DNA of 36,135 nt from Smittium culicis. Its lineage: Eukaryota; Kickxellomycota; Harpellomycetes; Harpellales; Legeriomycetaceae. Below, piece by piece: positions 24,668 to 35,394 of this stretch (position 1 is the stretch's first letter; each line of letters begins with the position of its first letter). The stretch is taken from the NCBI GenBank assembly GCA_001970855.1, contig LSSN01001823.1, positions 1 through 36,135 of the forward strand. Reading direction: 5' to 3'. The position numbers were made by a program, and so were the translations under genes. The notes beneath the pieces are model-generated. The model ran no database searches, was not told the DNA's origin, and saw only the letters and a program-made list of their open reading frames with translations.

Positions 24668-26880
24668 TGTGTTAGAATTTTTTTTAAAATAAAGATACTA
24701 TCAATACTATGGATTTATTGTTAATAATTTTTGAATAAAGTGGTGTACCCAAGCTGTAGTTTATATACTATTATTTACATTATTAATAACAAAAAAACAA
24801 ACAAGTATATTGAAATTTTATAGACTATAGAATTCTTTGTGGCTTTATAATATAAATGTATAAGCTTTGTATTGGTGATTTAAAATGTGTATGCTGAGTA
24901 ATTAAACACATATAAATTGATAATTATATTTACAAATATTTCTTGTTTTAATATTATTTGTTTATAAGTATACATAACATTTTATTATTTTATATAGATA
25001 ATATTTTACCAGATGATATAGTCATTTAAGGATCCTCAAAATAAAAGTTTGAATATTAAAGGATAAAAACATATTTGAATTATTCAAGCTTGACAAAATC
25101 CGAAAAAGATCACAAAAATTAATAAAAAGCATAAATTATCAAAAAATATATACATATAATTTTCAATTATTCTAGTTATAGTTATTTTAATCCAATACAA
25201 TTAAAATAAAAAAGAATGTCAAAAAGAAAATATAGATTTTATGACAGAATAAATAATATAATAATCAAAATTTCAACAATTTTTTATTGATTTAATTAAA
25301 GCGCCAAGTGCATTTATAGACTTTATAATTAGTAAGTATAACGAAATAAGGAATAACTCGATAAATAAAAAGTGCGCTAATACTTTATTTAAAAAAAATT
25401 GAATTTTTTTTTCTTAATTAATTAACATGCCTATTATTTAATGCTAGAATTCCGACACTATCTGTATTAATTATAAGCTTATTTTAGAATGAAAATAAAT
25501 CTGTGTTCAATATTCCAAGCTAATAAATGGCTCTTTGTTTCGCTTTATTCAGGAATGAATAATGCATAATGAATAAACAATTTAAGCTTTAATAAATTAA
25601 AAAAGTATGCAATGGTTCTTAAAAATAAAATTACATTTTTAAAAAAAGTATGTAATGAGAAAATAAGAATAATTTAATTTCCTCTATAGATTAATTTCTA
25701 ATAATTTTAGTCTATAGCTAATATTCGTCTATTTTTATAATATTTTAAATCGTAGTATATGAAATATGCATCGTAAATTAAAATTAAAATTTTTTTTAAA
25801 TTTTATGCTTAATAGATAATCTTGTTGAAAATTGTATATTATAAAAAATTTATTTTTATGTGTAATTTTATAAACAGGTTTCTGATGTTTTATCATTTAT
25901 CAAGTACATAAAAAGACGGCGCAATTAATTTTTTTCTAAAATTAACACAGTTCATTATTGATTAGTTTTTTTTATTAATTATATATTTAAAATAAATATT
26001 TGGTTAGGGAAATAAATGTGTTTTTAGAAAATTTTTAATAAAATTCATTTGAATTTTGTAATTACAACAAAGACAAATAATGAATAGCTTTTCTCGTTTT
26101 AATTAATTATTTAAAAAATAAGTGCTTGATATATTTTAATTAAATTAGTAAAAATTTTTTATTCGAATTTTTGAATGGATTTAAATTTCAGCTTGGAGCT
26201 TAATTAAATAAAAACTACAAATTTTTAGCAAAGTTTTTTAGCTTATAGTACATCTTGTAGCATTTTTATTTTTGGAGAAAAAATACTGAAGCTTCTATAT
26301 TTGAAAAAATGATAGTATAGGGATCTATTTTGTGACAACTAATACTAATTTCTTTATTTTTAATGAAAATACGCTCTTGTTAATCTAAAACATAAGTTAA
26401 TTCAAATTTAATTTAATTTTAAGTTCAAATATACATCAGAGAGTAGATATATAAAGTTTTAAATTCTTATTTGATAAAAATACACCTAAAATTAAAAGCA
26501 GATAAAAGTTAAAATGGATTAAAATTATGTTAGAACATTTTTAGCGTATAGTTTGTAAAGCGCATGATATTTTTATCGTTAAAACTTTATCTTTTGTAAA
26601 GATATTCTAAAGCATTAAGGTTTTCAATTTTTAATATATATACATTCAAGATTTCATTTAAAAAATTTTAACCTTCAACAAATACCGATGGAACATGAAG
26701 ATTTTAATCAAGATAAAACAAAAAAGATAAGGTGAGATATTAAATCGAAAGTATTAACATATACTATGAGAAAGAAATTTAAATACAGATGTTAGGAAAT
26801 AAATGTCACTAATAGCATTTCATTATCCTATTTAATCGTTTATACTGAGCTCAAGAATCGCTTAAAACGATTTAATAATA
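24668..26880. other. AT-rich intergenic spacer upstream of XRN1
   Basis: Stops in all frames and no gene seen. The XRN1 promoter should lie close to 24668. The sequence is dominated by A/T runs. Confidence 0.5.
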
Positions 26881-26899
26881 AATAATTTGACCACCTTTA

Positions 26900-29800
26900 T
26901 CTGATGAAGATCGCAATGTTTCAATAAGCTCTTTTTTTAGGACTAGATCCATGAAAAATAATTTACAGCATTGAAAGATTCAGCTTTCAGAGCGGCAAAA
27001 AAAGCTGATTACGCACTTTAAGGAATTCAGCTAGACATTTTTCAAAAAAAGAGGTCCACTGAATTCTAATCCACTGAATAATTCAGGAAATATTCGAGCT
27101 GTAAACTTCAGAAGACCCTAAATTCTTGTTTTACAGAAAAGCAAGAGAATTGATTGCTGAAAAGCCGCTAATGAAACCCAGACAGGTTATAAAACTTCTA
27201 TAAGGTTAAAGAGCTTTCTGTAAAACCAAAGTTATTGGTTGGACCTGATATGAAGAAGCTAATGGGTTAATAGGCGTTGAACGACCTCATTTTCAAGAAA
27301 CCAACATAGAGGCGAGAGTGCGTGCAGAACTTTCTGAGGCGCTAATAAAGCACAATAACAAATGGATATTACAGCAGAAACACTGTAGAGTCACTATTAT
27401 TATCAGCTGAAACCTCTGTTTAGGTCAAATTAAGCCAAATTAACTCCAAATTCCAGTAAATTTTTTGTGATAGGGATACTGGACATGGGCGGGGTCTCAA
27501 TTGAGACACAAAATAGCCTTCAAGCAGTTGCACTAATGTATATAATAAGATTGGCAAGTTTGAGTTTTTCAAACAAAAAAATGATTCAAAAATATATTTT
27601 AGGGGATTTATACTCAACTTGGTGAACCCAAAATCTATGATTTCTCACTTGAATCGGTAAAAAATGAATCTTAGCTGAGATAAGTAAAAAATTCTTCTTG
27701 AAAAAGTAGCACGAACTCTATATAGGTGTGTCATCGAGCAGATAAAGCTGATTTAATCTAAATTTCACAATCGATTTTTCACCACACTCAAGAATATCGC
27801 GAGTAGACCCTCTGTAATAGGCCTCAGAAGGCTCAAAATTCACGATAAGATACAAAATTTTAAGATGAAGACTCTAATTATCATATCCTTTACAATATTC
27901 TAGAAATAATATCTGGCGAACCTAAATATCAACAATGAATTCATGAAAAATTTTGAGTACAAGAAAAACAAGGGCTTATTCACTTCCACAGGAATGGCAG
28001 CTAATATCAGTTCCGTAGTTTACCATTCTGTCTGGAGCTGAGACTGTTAGTATTCGAAATGATTTTCCGCTCAGCTATGAAATGAATAAGATCGAATTTA
28101 ATCAGAATATCTGCCTAAATGGACGAATTACTGATATTAAAAGAGACAAAGGGGGCTTGTAGAACAAGTACGTGCTTATTACACTTCAAAATTCTGGGTT
28201 TTGGATTCAATTATAACTCTGAAAAGTCATCAACCAAATATTATCGGTAAATCGCATATTTATTGATGGTAATAAGTACAAGGGGTATGTAATTCAAAGT
28301 GTCGCCGAAAAAAATCAGGGCTCTAGCAATAAATTTCAGAAATCTCTTGAACGCATTCTAGAAGAAGTTGAGATTATGGTGAGTTACATTGGGAATTCCT
28401 AATCGATATATGTAGCTCTACTGTATATTTAGCTTATTATTCGGCGAATCTTGGAGCTCTAAAACAAAGCACTGTCCATACCTAATTAATTGAAGCAAAT
28501 TGTAAATCAGTCATAAAAATTTCATGCATAAAATGATACTAAATAATATCCAACAGTATTCTTGATAGGGGAACGGATTATTGAATGAGCACCCAGGTCT
28601 GGAGTTATACACTAACCCCAAAGAATCGGAATGAAGGATTTTATTAGTTCCCCAAACCTACTTTTTCCGATGGATCCCACAATTGGCGAAGATGTACATT
28701 ATTTCAAAGGAGCTACTGAAGATTCATCAAAATTTTAAGTAAAGATTGTGACGATTCGATCATTGTTGGAATATGTAGACAATAAAACAACACTCTCTTA
28801 TATCAGGAAGTTTAGATGCACAACTTATTCAGATCTGATGAGTATATCAGTAAAAAATTTGCCTCGCTTCACGAAGACCAAAAAGAATGATCTGATCACC
28901 TATTTTTTTTTGTACTCTTTTTAGCATAAGATATATGAATACCAACTCCTCAAACTAAATTTTACCTGTTTCAAGAGAAATTATCAGCCCTGAACTTACA
29001 GTATAGACAAACGGCGTATATCTGTTTGCTTAGAAAAAATGCAAGAAAGTGCAAAAATACTTCAGCATTTCCGAGAAAGTCAATTCGATTGTACAGAATG
29101 TGCTGGTATACTGATAATCCAAGTTAGGCATCGCATACGTATGCACTCCTTGGAATCTAATTTCTTGGGTGTTTCAGAAGGTCTGCATAGCTAGACTGAC
29201 AGTCACGCTAGTAAATCCAGTGTAGAAATCTCTAATATATATCCCAGATGTGAAAACACTATTTCTCTATAAAAAAATGCTATTTCAAGCGACAACAGTG
29301 ATTCCAGGTACAAATATCGGAACATTAACACTTTCAGGAAACAAGTATTGGAACTTGATTGCCTAGAAGATCAGAAAGGTTTTCTTAAAAGGCAAAGTCT
29401 AGGAAGTTATTCAAGAGATTTCTGGCCATCAAATTTTCTTCGAGTTTATCAAGAAATTGGATGAAAGTTTGATCAGTTCTTACATTAGACGAAAATTTGG
29501 TATAAAAACGGTGCTATATTTTTTTAGGAATTGGAGGCCAATATCAAACTCACTTTCAAGCAATAACTTTCAAAATTCGTTGTTTTTTTGCAGTGAAAGA
29601 ATTTTTTAGAGCCATTGAAATGCCCAGGATCGACAAATCGCTAAGCTACACAGATCAAGGAAAGCTAAATATATTTTTAGCATCGCTGAAAGAAAAAATA
29701 GGAAGTCACATATCGAAAAAGCCTAGAGTCATCAGCTTTCCAATAGATCCAATACCATATCCGATGATTTCCTACAAAGAAAAGTTTTTGGATCTCTGTC

Positions 29801-30090
29801 CAACCCCCCCCCCCATCACGGAAAAACCGTTCAATGGATAGTAAGCTAGTTTGAACGCATTTTAAAGGACAAAAAAAATCATCTCTCTGTGCACAGTATT
29901 AAGAGATACATCAACTCAATCTCTGACTTAATCCGGTGTGACCCTGTCAAATCGATGATAAGGTCATTGTAATCGGCGACGCCCTAGCCGCTACCGGCGG
30001 AGTATCGCCTGAAGACATATCTTCGCGTGCATCCTGGTTTTAATATTCCATCTTTGATAAATATTATATGCTCGCTAGTAATTCATCGAC
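26900..30090 (+). mobile_element. Decayed mobile element ending in a tyrosine-recombinase relic (DIRS- or Crypton-like)
   Basis: About 3.2 kb of clearly more balanced base composition inside very AT-rich DNA. The plus strand shows many coding-like stretches that switch frame and are cut by stops, for example segments near 27300 (FQETNIEARVRAELSEAL), 28250-28380, 28640-28900 and 29040-29460. I recognise nothing in the 5' two thirds; in particular no reverse-transcriptase YxDD or zinc knuckle was found by eye. The 3' part (29593-30070) matches the C-terminal core of tyrosine recombinases of DIRS/Ngaro/Crypton elements, which sits at the 3' end of DIRS-type retrotransposons. Ends and target duplications were not identified. 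Confidence 0.55.
29593..30070 (+). pseudogene. Broken tyrosine recombinase, C-terminal catalytic core
   Basis: First piece 29593-29841: an open stretch with ISKKPRVISFPIDPIPYPM and YKEKFLDLCP, resembling the segment before the catalytic box in DIRS-type recombinases, where a basic linker leads to a D-P-x-x-C/Y-P-V motif. Second piece 29890-29969: VHSIKRYINSISDLIR, then SMIRSL followed by a stop, where functional relatives have HSxRSAxSAT. Third piece, in a shifted frame, 29978-30067: DALAATGGVSPEDISSRASW, a stop, then YSIFDKYY. The W-x(n)-F-x-x-YY ending is typical, with the second-last Tyr region as nucleophile. It is disabled by at least two stops and one frameshift, and the catalytic His position is lost. 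An adenine-phosphoribosyltransferase-like reading of the ATGG motif was considered and rejected. Confidence 0.55.
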
Positions 30091-30914
30091 TAATTTGAAT
30101 GTATTGATCATAAATTAGGAATAATTTATATAGCTGTTCTCACGTGTATAATAATATAATTAATTAAGCTCTTTATAGATTGCTTGAATTAATTTTATAC
30201 GAGGATAGGAGAATTATCAAGTCTCGCAAATATGTTTACATTGAACATTCCAAAAGATGATAAGGATAACACAATAGTTTAATTTATAACATAATTTTTT
30301 TTTTTTTATTAGCTCATTCTACTTCACTTTATTTTTTGATGGTTTATAATTTATTAACAATCATTTCCAATTTTATGGTAAAGTTTATTATACCTCCCAT
30401 ACTTGTTTAGTATGAATTAATATTTGCTCTAATTCTTATCTAACTCTATCACATATACTGTTAATTCTTTCAAGGGTTGTGGCTTTTTTTGAACTACCAA
30501 AGCTATCCAACTAATTGACAAACTGACAAATATATATAGAATGATAATATTTTATTACCTATTATCATTGATATATCCAATAAAAAATATTTAAATTAAA
30601 CTTATCCAATTATAGTTTTATAAAAGTTTAACGGTGTTGGCCGCGGAAAAGTTTAAAGAATTCAAATTTATTATATTTTAGGAAACTTGAGCGTTCCAAT
30701 CGATTCTTCAATTCTGCAATATTACATGCAGTTTAAATGAAAACCTCCAATCACAATAAAGAAAGCATGAACATCAAATACTTCCAAGTATTCAAAGTTG
30801 GAATAAAAAACGCTTTATTAATAAGCAGTTTATTTAGCTTAAAGATTCAATCCCGTGTCTTTCCAAATATATGCAAATACCTTCTTCATAGATTTTAATT
30901 TCTAAAGTACAAAA
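30091..30914. other. Upstream region of CSN2
   Basis: AT-rich with poly-T/A runs and no gene seen. It should contain the CSN2 promoter and 5' UTR. A CACGTG hexamer occurs near 30142, far from the start; whether it is used is unknown. Confidence 0.45.
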
Positions 30915-33450
30915 ATGTCTGACGATGACTCTTTCATGTACGACGATGATGATTATGGCTTTGAATACGAGGACGATGAAGATGATGTTCAACAAGATTC
31001 CATAATTACAATAGAAAACATGTATTATACTGCAAAAGGTTGATATTATTTATATATATTTATTAAATTCTCTATTTTCAGAATTATATGCTTATTGAAT
31101 TCATGTCTTTCTGTTTTTATCCTCAGCCATCAAGACAACCGATCCTGGTTCTGCTATTGAACAATTCAAAAATGTTATTGAAACTGAGCTAGAGCATGGT
31201 GAATGGTAAGCTATTATTTTTGTTAGAAATTTAAAAAATGCTCTATTCTTTTATTTTACTCTTTTCATAGCTTTTAATTATTTTATTATACTGCTTAATA
31301 GGGGTTTCAAATCTCTGAAGCAAATAGTTAAAGCTAGTATCCTAAAACAGGATTCAATTGAAGTAACATTATTCATAATTTATTTTATACATTCGAAGCT
31401 TAAGTTGTATGCGAAAGTTTTAATTAACTAAGTGATTTTTAAATTGCTCATATGCAACTAATTATAAAAAATTAGGCTCTAGAATTTTATAGAATCCTTT
31501 TGACATATTTAAGCTCTTCTGTATCTAAAAATTATGGGGAAAAATCTATAGTCAATTTACTGTCTAGAATAACAGCTACTTGTGATTTTGATACTGCAGA
31601 AAAGTTTTATAAGCTTACTTTAGATACATTAAAGCAGCAAAATAACGAGGTACTTTTTTTATAATTCAGTTTTTTTTGATTGTTATATAAATAGCAATTT
31701 AAATATTAAATTGCTATTTATTAAATTAAACAGATGTTATGGATAAAAATTACTATTAAACTTTGCAAAGTGCTTTTGGACCTAAAAATATACGATAGAC
31801 TGATAAAAGTAAGTCAACATCCATAAATTTTAAAAATTTAAAGTATTAAATGGTTAATAATTTCAAGTATCAAAATAATAGGAGATTTCAATGTTAAAAT
31901 CTGCAATCAATAACGGAAATAGCGGATCTTTGATCAAGGCGAATAATTTAGATTCGAATAAATCGTCTTTATTATTTGAGATTTATGCTATTGAGCTTGA
32001 AATATATACAGCTTTAGAGAGTAACAAAGATCTTGAAAGAATTTATTTGAACTGTCTGTCAATCAAAACTGCAGTTCCTCACCCAAAGCTGATGGGCCTT
32101 GTTCGCGAAACTGGTGGGAAAATTTTCATGAAGAAAAGTAAGTATAGCCATATTCTTCGTTATTCGTATATAGCATAAAGCAATAAATAAAAGCATTTTA
32201 TGGTCGCAAATATCTTTTTTATCATTAAAGTGATTGAAGTTAACTTTTGAGTTAATGGATTATAAATTATTTCTTTAATTAAAATAAATACTATCTAGAA
32301 AACTGGGACTCAGCATTATCAGAATTCTTTGAGTCATTCAAATGCTATGAAGAAGCAGGAAATGAGAACATGATCCAAGTATTAAAGTAATTTTTTTATA
32401 ATTAAATTTCCAATTTTATTTAACTTTAATTATTTAACCTTAAAAAATCACTATTAACATAAAGCTGTTATAATATTAACATTAACATTAATATTAATAT
32501 TAATATTAAAATTTCTAGGTACCTTGTTTTAGTTGTTATGTTGTCAGGATCAACAGTATCTTTGTTTGATACTCCCGAGACAAAGTCGTAAGCATATTTT
32601 TTTGTTGACTATTGTAATGTATTTTGGATAATTTTTTTTTAATAGCAGTAAAAATTTTTGGTGGGCGGAGGATTTCATTATATAAAAAAAAAGAATTAGT
32701 TATAAGTCATTTTAGCTATGTTTGGCTTTAAACCGATAGATACGAAAATAATCCTGAGATCGAAGTTGTAAAGAAGCTAGCAGAAGCTTACGAGTCACAA
32801 GACCTGAATATGTTTAAATCTATCCTTTCAGGTAAAGAATGAAATAGAATAGAGTTTGGTGTATAAGTATAAAAGACATATTTACAACTATTATAATTAA
32901 TAGATAGCGGAGATGTTCTTGTGAAAGATCCATTTATAAAGAACTATATAATAGATATAACAGGATCTATGCAGAACCAAATGCTTATTTCAATAGTCAA
33001 AAATTATTCGAGGGTCAAATTAGAATTTCTGGCACAAGTAATTCGTTTTTTTTTTGTTTTTAAAAAAAGCCACAAGTTAAAAGATTATAGAATTTTTTTA
33101 TATTACTTTATATTTAATTTAAATGAGGAAAATGAAATTATTTAAAACAGAAACTTGATACGGGCGTTGAGACGATAACGAGGATGCTTGCAAATGCGAT
33201 TCTTGACGGGAAAGTAAATGGACGGATTGATGAGCAGTATGAAGAGTTTGTTTTGACACCAATGTAATAATGATATTTAAATATTTAAATATATTTACCT
33301 TTTTTGTACTTTTATCCTAATTTTGATATTTGAAATATAAACGCATATTATTTGTGATTGAATAGAGAGGGTAACAATGTCGGAAAATACAATGGGATTT
33401 CAAGTTGGTCACAATCGTTGCTGGAGATATCTAAGACAATAGGACTTTAG
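30915..33450 (+). CDS. CSN2: COP9 signalosome complex subunit 2
   Basis: CSN2 is a PCI-domain scaffold subunit of the COP9 signalosome, which removes Nedd8 from cullins in SCF-type ubiquitin ligases. Twelve exons: 30915-31038, 31127-31205, 31302-31362, 31476-31649, 31734-31808, 31882-32137, 32299-32386, 32519-32587, 32740-32831, 32904-33037, 33151-33263 and 33366-33450. They total 1350 nt (449 aa; human is 443) with every junction in frame and GT-AG introns of 72-161 nt. Signatures: acidic N terminus with MYDDDDYGFEYEDDED and ENMYYTAKA; EWGFKSLKQIVKA (70-82); FYRILLTYLSSSVSKNYGEK; LLFEIYAIELEIYTA and KTAVPHPKLMGLVRETGGK; a C-terminal PCI/winged-helix part with DPFIKNYI and GKVNGRID. The C terminus ends in a helix SQSLLEISKTIGL, as in the family. 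It appears complete and intact. Confidence 0.96.
32475..32510 (+). repeat. (ATTAAY)6 hexamer repeat inside CSN2 intron 7
   Basis: Six tandem hexamers (ATTAAC x2, ATTAAT x3, ATTAAA) lie just before the TTTCTAG acceptor of the intron 32387-32518. It is close enough to the branch-point and polypyrimidine zone that length changes could matter for splicing. Confidence 0.85.
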
Positions 33451-34793
33451 AACTATTCAAATCAAGAAATTTTCTCTTTTTATTTACTCTGATTTGACGA
33501 TTGCTATTGAAAATATAAAGAGTAGTTTTTATTACTTTCTTACGTTTTTGTATTTTTCTTTAGTTAGCTTGTTATAAATATTTAAAATATTTTGGTCAGA
33601 CGGTGAGTAGTTTCGGATAAACATACTAGATATTCTGTATATTGATTTATATATATTTAGGGACGGAGGGTGTGGAGGCTTATATGATGTGGAGTTTATT
33701 TGGACTAAAGTGGCAAGTATAATGATTTTGATAGAAAAAAAATATGTTGGTTTGTTTTTTTTAGTAGAATTAGGTTTGCTTAAAGCTACTTTTGAGAAGG
33801 AAATTACTTAAAAATAATCTGTGCGTATAAATATACTTTTTGCCTGATGACTACTCAGCAATAAGTGAATATTTAGGTAAAGAATTCTGTTATATAAATG
33901 TTTTTTTTGGCGTGTCTTTTCTTGGGTATTTTTTTGGGAGCTATAAAAGTTTTATTGGGCAGCTCGAAACATCTCAATAATAATAATAATAATAATAATC
34001 AAAGTGTAAATTATTTTTATGAGGTCAATATATTGCTATTTTTCTCGATTGTGCTAAAATTCTGTCATCACAATCAGGAATAGAGCGGCTAATTCGAGTA
34101 ACTGATGTAATTTGGATATCCTTGTGAGTGAAGGAACATTTTCTATTAAAATTTTCCTTGGTTCAAATTTTATTAAAGTTTTAAATTCAATTAACATCTA
34201 TTAAATGGGTTTAATAGCTTAGCCAATAAAACCGCCTAATTAATATTTACAAATAAATTCTTTGGAAAAAAATTTCTTCTCAACATAAAAATATTTCATA
34301 TAAATTGAATTTTAGCGCTTAATTTTCCATCGATTATTGGCGTATAACAATCATCTTTCAACAGAGATTCTTCAATGTTAAATTTTTATTGAAATTTTAA
34401 AAGGCTTTTTTGATTTTTGAAATATAATTTTATTAATCAGTTATATATCAAATAGCGGGATAATTCCTTCATTAAATAAAGCATTATTTTGTTCTAAAAA
34501 AAAGTTGACCGAATAAAATACTTAGCCTAGAAAATAAAAATAAGGGAATACAACTTTAAAAAATGCGGCTATAAGAATAGAAAATATGCCCTGAATCTCA
34601 GTCACCAGTTGTTTGTTTCTTTTTGTTATTATGAATTAGAAACTGGAAACGCGTAAAAATCTGTCCAATCCATTTTATTTTGTATACAGATAAAGATAGC
34701 AGTCAAATAATTTCGCATGATTTCAATTATGCTGGAACTTAAACGCGGAATTTTTTTTGGAGGTGGGAGACTGTTGAAGATGCTGAATTCTTT
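33451..34793. other. Spacer downstream of CSN2, with an (AAT)8 microsatellite
   Basis: No gene is supported. A perfect 24-bp (AAT)8 tract lies at 33976-33999. The region should begin with the CSN2 3' UTR. Confidence 0.55.
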
Positions 34794-34990
34794 TTAAACC
34801 CTTTCACGGCTGGTAGACTGTTTTTGGTCTACCAAATATATCCAAAAATATTCTATAAAAAAACCTTAATTCTGAGACCCAAAGATGTACTGGCATATTG
34901 TAAAATTGCAGCAAATAATAAACTTGCTTAAAATCATAAAAGAATCATTAAATACAATTTTTTTAAGAGTACTGGACGGAAAAAGGTTAT
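34794..34990. mobile_element. MITE copy 2, inverted relative to copy 1
   Basis: The left end reads TTAAACCCTTTCACGGCTGG; the right end, reverse-complemented, reads ATAACCTTTTTCCGTCC, matching the termini of the copy at 18728-18925 in reverse order. Internal landmarks also match at equal spacing: GTCTCAGAATTA lies about 85 bp from the shared end in both copies, followed by ATATTTGGTAGA and CCGTGAAAGGGTT. The left subterminal part can fold: GGTAGAC and GTCTACC pair across an 8-nt loop at about 34812-34833. The TTAA flanks are degraded, so this copy looks older. No ORF. Confidence 0.78.
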
Positions 34991-35394
34991 GAAATACTAT
35001 GAAGTTATCCCAATCTGCTCAAATGACCAATCTATCATGAAGACCACTATAGCTTTTCTTTACACCAAACAAATTTTTATCTTGCCTGTTGGCGAGTCAA
35101 AAATAAAATAAATAGAAAATATGTATTTTTTTCTTTTATAAATTTTAACAAGATGGTTTTCTTCGGTGATTGTGAAAATAAAAATGACTTACAAAAATAT
35201 TGAGAAAAAAAAAGGAAAATATTTTCTTATGAAGCTTCATTTTTAAAAAAACTAAACATTTTATATATTTCTTTTGTTTGTAGTTTTTTTTTCTTTCAAC
35301 TAAGAGAGTTTATTAAACATAATTAAAAAGTACACAAAAATTATTAAAAAAGTATTTATAAAGTTAAAAAAATATTAAAAAAATAATTTTTCAA
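34991..35394. other. AT-rich spacer
   Basis: A/T runs, no gene. The part near 35290-35394 may include the A-rich tail of the adjoining retrotransposon, but its boundary is not resolved. Confidence 0.45.

Noticed and set aside
27420..27617. 65-codon minus-strand ORF in the element relic
   Set aside because: The opposite strand carries the coding-like signal at the same place, so this is a shadow.
29955..30010. IDDKVIVIGDALAATGG resembling the PRPP-binding motif of adenine phosphoribosyltransferase
   Set aside because: Only about 14 residues fit and the flanks do not; the tyrosine-recombinase reading explains both sides, including the W..F..YY ending.
33898..34083. 61-codon plus-strand ORF with poly-Asn
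   Set aside because: It runs through the (AAT)8 microsatellite and a T-rich stretch; no family resemblance.
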